A DNA stretch of 12,755 nt, from positions 1-12,755 of the forward strand of contig CAXHKQ010000355.1 in assembly GCA_964017145.1 (NCBI GenBank), read 5' to 3'. The DNA comes from Agrocybe praecox. Lineage: Eukaryota; Basidiomycota; Agaricomycetes; Agaricales; Agrocybaceae. This document shows, in pieces, positions 9,098 to 12,755 of this stretch (positions within the stretch are counted from its first letter, which is position 1; every line of letters starts with the position of its first letter). The notes beneath the pieces were generated by a model. That model was not told the origin of the DNA, did no database searches, and saw only the letters and a program-made list of their open reading frames with translations. Both the position numbers and the translations under genes were made by a program.

Positions 9098-11460
9098 ATG
9101 ATGGACGACGAACTGATCCTGAATCCGAACACGATTTGCCGCTGCTGCTTGGCCGAGCATTCGGCGCTGAAGACGCTCTTCAGCAGGGAGATCATCAATG
9201 GATCTATTGTGCCGTTTCGCAATGTGTTCAAAAGCGTCTTTGGATTCGAGGTATGATCAAATATCGGTAGCGATAGTTTAAAACTGGGATTTGTTTGTCA
9301 TATTCTACGCTATAACTATGAAAGATATCTTACTCGGATTTATGTCCATCATTAGTCATTAGCTACACATGTCCGGGATCTCATTCTTTCAATTAGTGGA
9401 TCTCACACTAGAGTGTTTCCTCTCCAGCAATGAAAACCATACATTGACTATTTTCCTACTTACTCGAATATTTTAAAGTGTAGGCCTGGAAGTACGGGGC
9501 TCATCGTCGAAAATGAAAGTTAATCGGGTGGCGCCGGCGCCAGGTCTCATGAGTACAGCGGGCGGATTGAAGCAATCACCTGAGCGAAGGTATCGTGTTA
9601 TATTGACCACTTTGGCAGAATGCGTTCGAAAAATGCGCATGGAAAATGTGGCTGAAAAATAATTGATTAAATTGTGGTTAAAATGTATATTTTATTGTTG
9701 GTTACGACGGTATCAACTGTTTCGTATAGGTTTTAAGACTTTTTTATCCAATGCTTCCTGTTGATCCCTTCACAAATATACCTTTGCCGACCTTCCACTT
9801 TTGCAATCATTATTTTTGGGTGTGTTGGCGATATTTGTAATATTTCACGTTTAGGGTACTCGAAATATATTCTCTTTCTATCGCCAGTTGAAAACCGTTG
9901 CAAAATGCATGATATCGCAACCAGTTTTCCACTTGTCGCAAATGATAGTTTTTCAGCACAAACATCGACATTCTCAACAGCGCAGTGTGCTTGCATCTAA
10001 CTCCTAATCGTTCGGAAAATAGTTGTATGTTGAAGATCAAAGTCTCACCTTTCGTTTGATATATAACAACATAGCTACCTAAACCATAAAACGAACCCAG
10101 CAACCAGCAACTATAGCTACTGGTATAGGAATGGGTGTTGCTGTCAAACGAATATCCCACCATCCACTTATCACGCTTCGATTCCATCATCAGATCCAGC
10201 CGGATGATCGATTCCCGCAAAAAGTGTGTCCACCGTGTCGCCAGATCATCACCGATTCGTATGTTTTGCAGCATAAATGCAAAGAAAGCCGTCGATTGCT
10301 GAGCGACCTGTATGACATCGATCTGACCGACGTCGATGCCACGACCGATACATCGAAGAAAGTGCTGGTATCTGCAAGCACTCAGACAGAGAAGCACAGA
10401 CAGCGAAGCTCCGAATATCTACTCGATCCTGATGAGCTGCACAACGAAATCAAGCGCGATGACGACAGTCTTAATTTCACCGATCAGTACAGCGACGACG
10501 ATGACGATGCCAAAACATCATTCGCCGACGACGATCCATTATTCGGATCGAAGGCCTGCAGATATCCTTCAGACTCGTCGGACGACGATTTCAACCAGCA
10601 GGCCGGACCAAGTGACCTCAAACGGCAGAAACGATCGTTGGACAGTCATCGACAAATCACGCCGCAGATCCAATCTGTGGCCACGATCCCGTCCCGTCCC
10701 GTCCCATCCTTGGCTGCTAACGCGTTCCCATCGGAAACGATCAGCACTTCAGCATCGCGTGCGTCCAGCAGCAGACTGATGAAGATCTCATCAACGACGA
10801 CTACATCGGCTGACGAACAGTGCTGGTCGCCGTTCGAGGATAAGACGCTGAACATGCTGACCGAGTTGCTGGAACTGGCGAAGGGCCGGTCAGCCGATAA
10901 GTCACAGAATGGCGAGATGATCGCTGATGTTGAGCTGCCCGAACTTCCCCTCACCACCGAGCAACAGTTGGATGAATTGAACGAAATGCTGTTTGATAAG
11001 GCCTTTTTAAACCAAATGGTGAACAAACCCTATTCATATGTTGAACGTATTTGTGCAATTGGATCTGTTTATTTCCAGATACGATTCCTGAAACCATACG
11101 GAAGGAAGGGCAGTATAAATATCCGTATCGAATGCCTATTGAAAGTGCTGATGACGCGACATTTGGCGTCATCATACAGTTGGACTGGAAAGGCCTCTTT
11201 GAACGAACGTAAGTTTTACATAATGATCATGATGTACATTTGTATATACTAAAAATTGTTTCGACTCGGTGTTCTCGTTTTTAGGTGTCATGTCCAAACG
11301 GCCGTTTCGTGCACTAGTCGCGATCGTTTTGTTGTTAGGCAAGGTGGTGTCGTCCGCAGGGCTGTTATTAAACGAGGAGCAGGTGAAACAAGCACTGCAG
11401 AATTTTTTCAAACGAAACAAAGGATTCATGAATCGGGAAGACCAGGACCAGACCATGTAG
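9098..11460 (+). CDS. Gene C: ZAD-DUF4806-like protein (427 aa, four exons)
   Basis: Exons: 9098-9250 (GAG then GTATGA), 10194-11018, 11079-11208 (C then GTAAGT, phase 1) and 11285-11460 (after TTTTTAG, stop TAG). Together they give 1284 bp in frame. ZAD cysteines are C14, C17, C63 and C66 (KVCPPC). The linker repeats the gene B motifs (KKVLVSASTQT at 106-116; GPSDLKRQKRSLDS near 189-202) with acidic runs (DDDDD). Residues 260-285 form a probable helix (WSPFEDKTLNMLTELLELAK). The DUF4806-like part spans about 302-415 (LPLTTEQQLDELNEMLF, HLASSYSWTGK, then LLLNEEQVKQALQNFFKR). The 60-bp intron 11019-11078 has no stop and is a multiple of three, so retaining it would add 20 residues. It is favoured as an intron because splicing restores alignment to the family (LNQM joined to IRFLKP). 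No C2H2 fingers. The putative role is a nuclear dimerising factor; the target is unknown. ATG at 9101 is an alternative start. Confidence 0.82.
9529..9542. repeat. 14-bp GC-rich palindrome
   Basis: TGGCGCCGGCGCCA is perfectly self-complementary and stands out in AT-rich intron sequence. No function is assigned. Confidence 0.5.
9898..10053 (-). repeat. Dispersed intronic repeat, copy in gene C
   Basis: The reverse complement runs from GAAAGGTGAGAC to CATTTTGCAAC and corresponds to 3877-4001 of gene B intron 1. It therefore lies in opposite orientation relative to its host gene. Confidence 0.65.
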
Positions 11461-11563
11461 TGTATTATAGTGTGGCGAGACGACGGCTATGCGGGAATTA
11501 GAAATGGAGCCTTTTTACTGTTGAACCTCAAAACCAAAAACCTCAACGATGTTTGTACGTTTT
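11421..11563 (+). repeat. Duplicated gene C tail, copy 1
   Basis: Covers the last 13 codons of gene C, its stop and about 100 bp of 3' UTR. A second copy is at 11670-11798. Long identical blocks include GGCTATGCGGGAATTAGAAAT and CCTCAACGATGTTTGTACGTTTT. Confidence 0.85.
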
Positions 11564-11669
11564 CTGTCGAATGATGAGGACTTGTGCGTGCACAATTCCA
11601 TTAGATTTAATTTGAGTACTCGCTCATAGATTGAAAAAAAAAAAACATACAAATCCTCTGTTCAGGTTC

Positions 11670-11798
11670 AGGATTCATGAAGCGGGAAGACAAGAACCAG
11701 AACACGTAGTCTATTCGACGAGAACGGCTATGCGGGAATTAGAAATAGAGCCTTTTTACTGTAAAATACTAAAAACCTCAACGATGTTTGTACGTTTT
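11670..11798 (+). repeat. Duplicated gene C tail, copy 2 (possible alternative last exon)
   Basis: This 129-bp direct copy of 11421-11563 keeps the gene C reading frame open from GFMKRED to the TAG stop (11707-11709), with five codon changes relative to copy 1. It is preceded by a poly-A run and by TCTGTTCAG and GTTCAG, which could act as splice acceptors. It may be an alternative terminal exon or just a partial duplication. Confidence 0.7.
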
Positions 11799-11930
11799 AT
11801 ATAACGATAAACGTAGGTATCCAGATTTTTTGAAAATGCGACCTGTTGCGGAACAAATGAGCAGTTTAAAGCAAAATTGGTGAATGTTTCATATCAAGAA
11901 AATATATACTAAAACTGTTTTTTTAACTTC

Positions 11931-11936
11931 AATAAA
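11931..11936 (+). terminator. Candidate AATAAA polyadenylation signal of gene C
   Basis: First AATAAA after the gene C stop, giving a 3' UTR of roughly 480-500 bp that would include both tail copies. Another AATAAA is at 11996. Confidence 0.5.
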
Positions 11937-12321
11937 AACATTTTATTCGAACTATTGCTAGTCTCGCCAGTATATTTCATTCTTATTTGTCGAAAATAAA
12001 AGCGCCACCAACTTTAGATATTATCCGGATAAAATAAAACATTTGAAACATTTGAACTCTAGAGGGTAGTAAAATTATGCATTGTACGGGATTAATTATA
12101 ATGGGCATTGCCCATTTTCTGCGCTGTGTTTGACGGGAGTAACGGGTGCGCAAACTGTTTTAATTGAATATTTATTGATGTGGACAATTTGTTCCTAAAT
12201 TTTTTTATTTCACATAAACTTTATTTGTTCCTTTCCATTCTGTATTCATCGTGTTTTGAATATATAATATCCAACAAATTCATTTTTCCACACTTTTTCA
12301 TGCGTGATAAAAAGAATCACC

Positions 12322-12350
12322 TACAGTGGCGCGCAGAGAAATAGGCACGA
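12322..12350 (+). repeat. Tc1-like transposon end motif (tentative)
   Basis: TACAGTGGCGCGCAGAGAAATAGGCACGA starts with TA then CAGTGGCG, as many Tc1-like ends do. The core GYGCAGAGAAATARGMACGA recurs in the same direction at about 12539-12558. No inverted partner was found, so this may be a solo end or a chance similarity. Confidence 0.3.
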
Positions 12351-12390
12351 TGCTGTACGCACACTTTTCGTTGCTGTATGCACACTTTAC
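12351..12390. repeat. Two 21-bp tandem copies
   Basis: TGCTGTACGCACACTTTTCGT is followed directly by TGCTGTATGCACACTTTACTC, immediately right of the Tc1-like motif. Confidence 0.6.
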
Positions 12391-12755
12391 TCAATGATGC
12401 GGTCTCAAAACTAAATTATTTTTTCTAAATTATGTTACTATTGAATATTGTGCTCCATAATAACCAATTTAGACAACAACAACACCTTCATCCTAGGATA
12501 TAATTAGATAATAAGCCGAACATGTAATATAGACACGTGTGCAGAGAAATAAGAACGAATTCAGAACAATGCACAACATAGAGAAATATGAAAATATTGA
12601 GATTGTTTTGCCGGATATTGATAATGTGTGTTATTTAGTCACATATTATCGGAAAAATATCAACCGGAATCAATACAGGACGACTCAGGTGCCGCTTGAA
12701 GTTTTCGAGCTGCACATTATGCACTTATGCTGATGGCGACGGTTCTCAACAAATT

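Larger units (their letters stand above)
9251..10193 (+). other. Gene C intron 1 (943 bp)
   Basis: It interrupts the ZAD between its two cysteine pairs, at the same codon and phase as in gene B. It contains the inverted copy of the gene B intron repeat (9898-10053), a 14-bp GC palindrome at 9529-9542, and no supportable nested gene. Minus-strand open frames here read partly antisense to the ZAD exon and look like shadows. Confidence 0.75.
11937..12755. other. AT-rich intergenic DNA, no gene recognised
   Basis: I see no protein domain, tRNA or rRNA here. The 64-codon frame 12539-12733 has no recognisable feature. The last bases (TGATGGCGACGGTTCTC, 12732-12748) resemble 8817-8833 upstream of gene C, which might mean that another copy of that upstream region begins at the window edge. 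Confidence 0.4.

Noticed and set aside
9733..10397. Minus-strand open frames of 87 and 195 codons in gene C intron 1
   Set aside because: The longer one is largely antisense to the ZAD exon; both cross the dispersed intronic repeat and show no domain.
12539..12733. 64-codon plus-strand open frame at the right end
   Set aside because: It has no domain, no splice context and no paralogue in the window; it is likely chance.

Overview
The window looks like euchromatic DNA of a higher insect, most likely a dipteran such as a mosquito. The evidence is short GT-AG introns (60-79 bp beside introns of about 0.9-1.6 kb), AATAAA polyadenylation signals, AT-rich intergenic DNA, a mariner relic, and three copies of a ZAD (zf-AD) zinc-binding exon. 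ZAD is an arthropod nuclear-factor domain that is strongly expanded in flies and mosquitoes. Species cannot be fixed from the sequence alone.

Layout. (1) 83-952: a degraded mariner with 31-bp terminal inverted repeats, TA target duplications and transposase relics; a 176-bp internal segment is tandemly duplicated. (2) 1497-1646 (minus): first ZAD exon of gene A, whose remainder must lie past the left edge or be lost. (3) 1843-2210: a 368-bp MITE-like element with 30-bp inverted ends and many GGAAATC motifs, between the head-to-head genes A and B. (4) 2499-5736 (plus): gene B, three exons, 411 residues, ZAD followed by an acidic/basic linker and a DUF4806-like C-terminus. (5) 8470-6179 (minus): gene H, a BED-finger hAT-transposase-derived gene with a 76-bp and a 79-bp intron, two apparent frameshifts and a substituted catalytic-type motif. 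It is convergent with gene B. (6) 9098-11460 (plus): gene C, a paralogue of B, four exons, 427 residues in the favoured model. Its last-exon tail and 3' UTR are duplicated downstream at 11670-11798. (7) 11937-12755: no convincing gene; small tandem repeats and a weak Tc1-like end motif.

How it fits together. A, B and C form a local ZAD cluster made by duplication. B and C share the ZAD intron position and phase, a conserved linker (KKVLVS-STQT and GPSD-KR-KRSLDS), homologous upstream DNA and a related repeat in intron 1. ZAD normally mediates dimerisation of C2H2 zinc-finger factors. No C2H2 fingers follow here; a DUF4806-like domain takes their place. The C-terminal halves have diverged much faster than the ZAD halves and have non-matching intron positions. 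The cluster is permeated by transposon sequence (mariner, MITE, hAT), and the hAT-derived gene sits between two of the paralogues.
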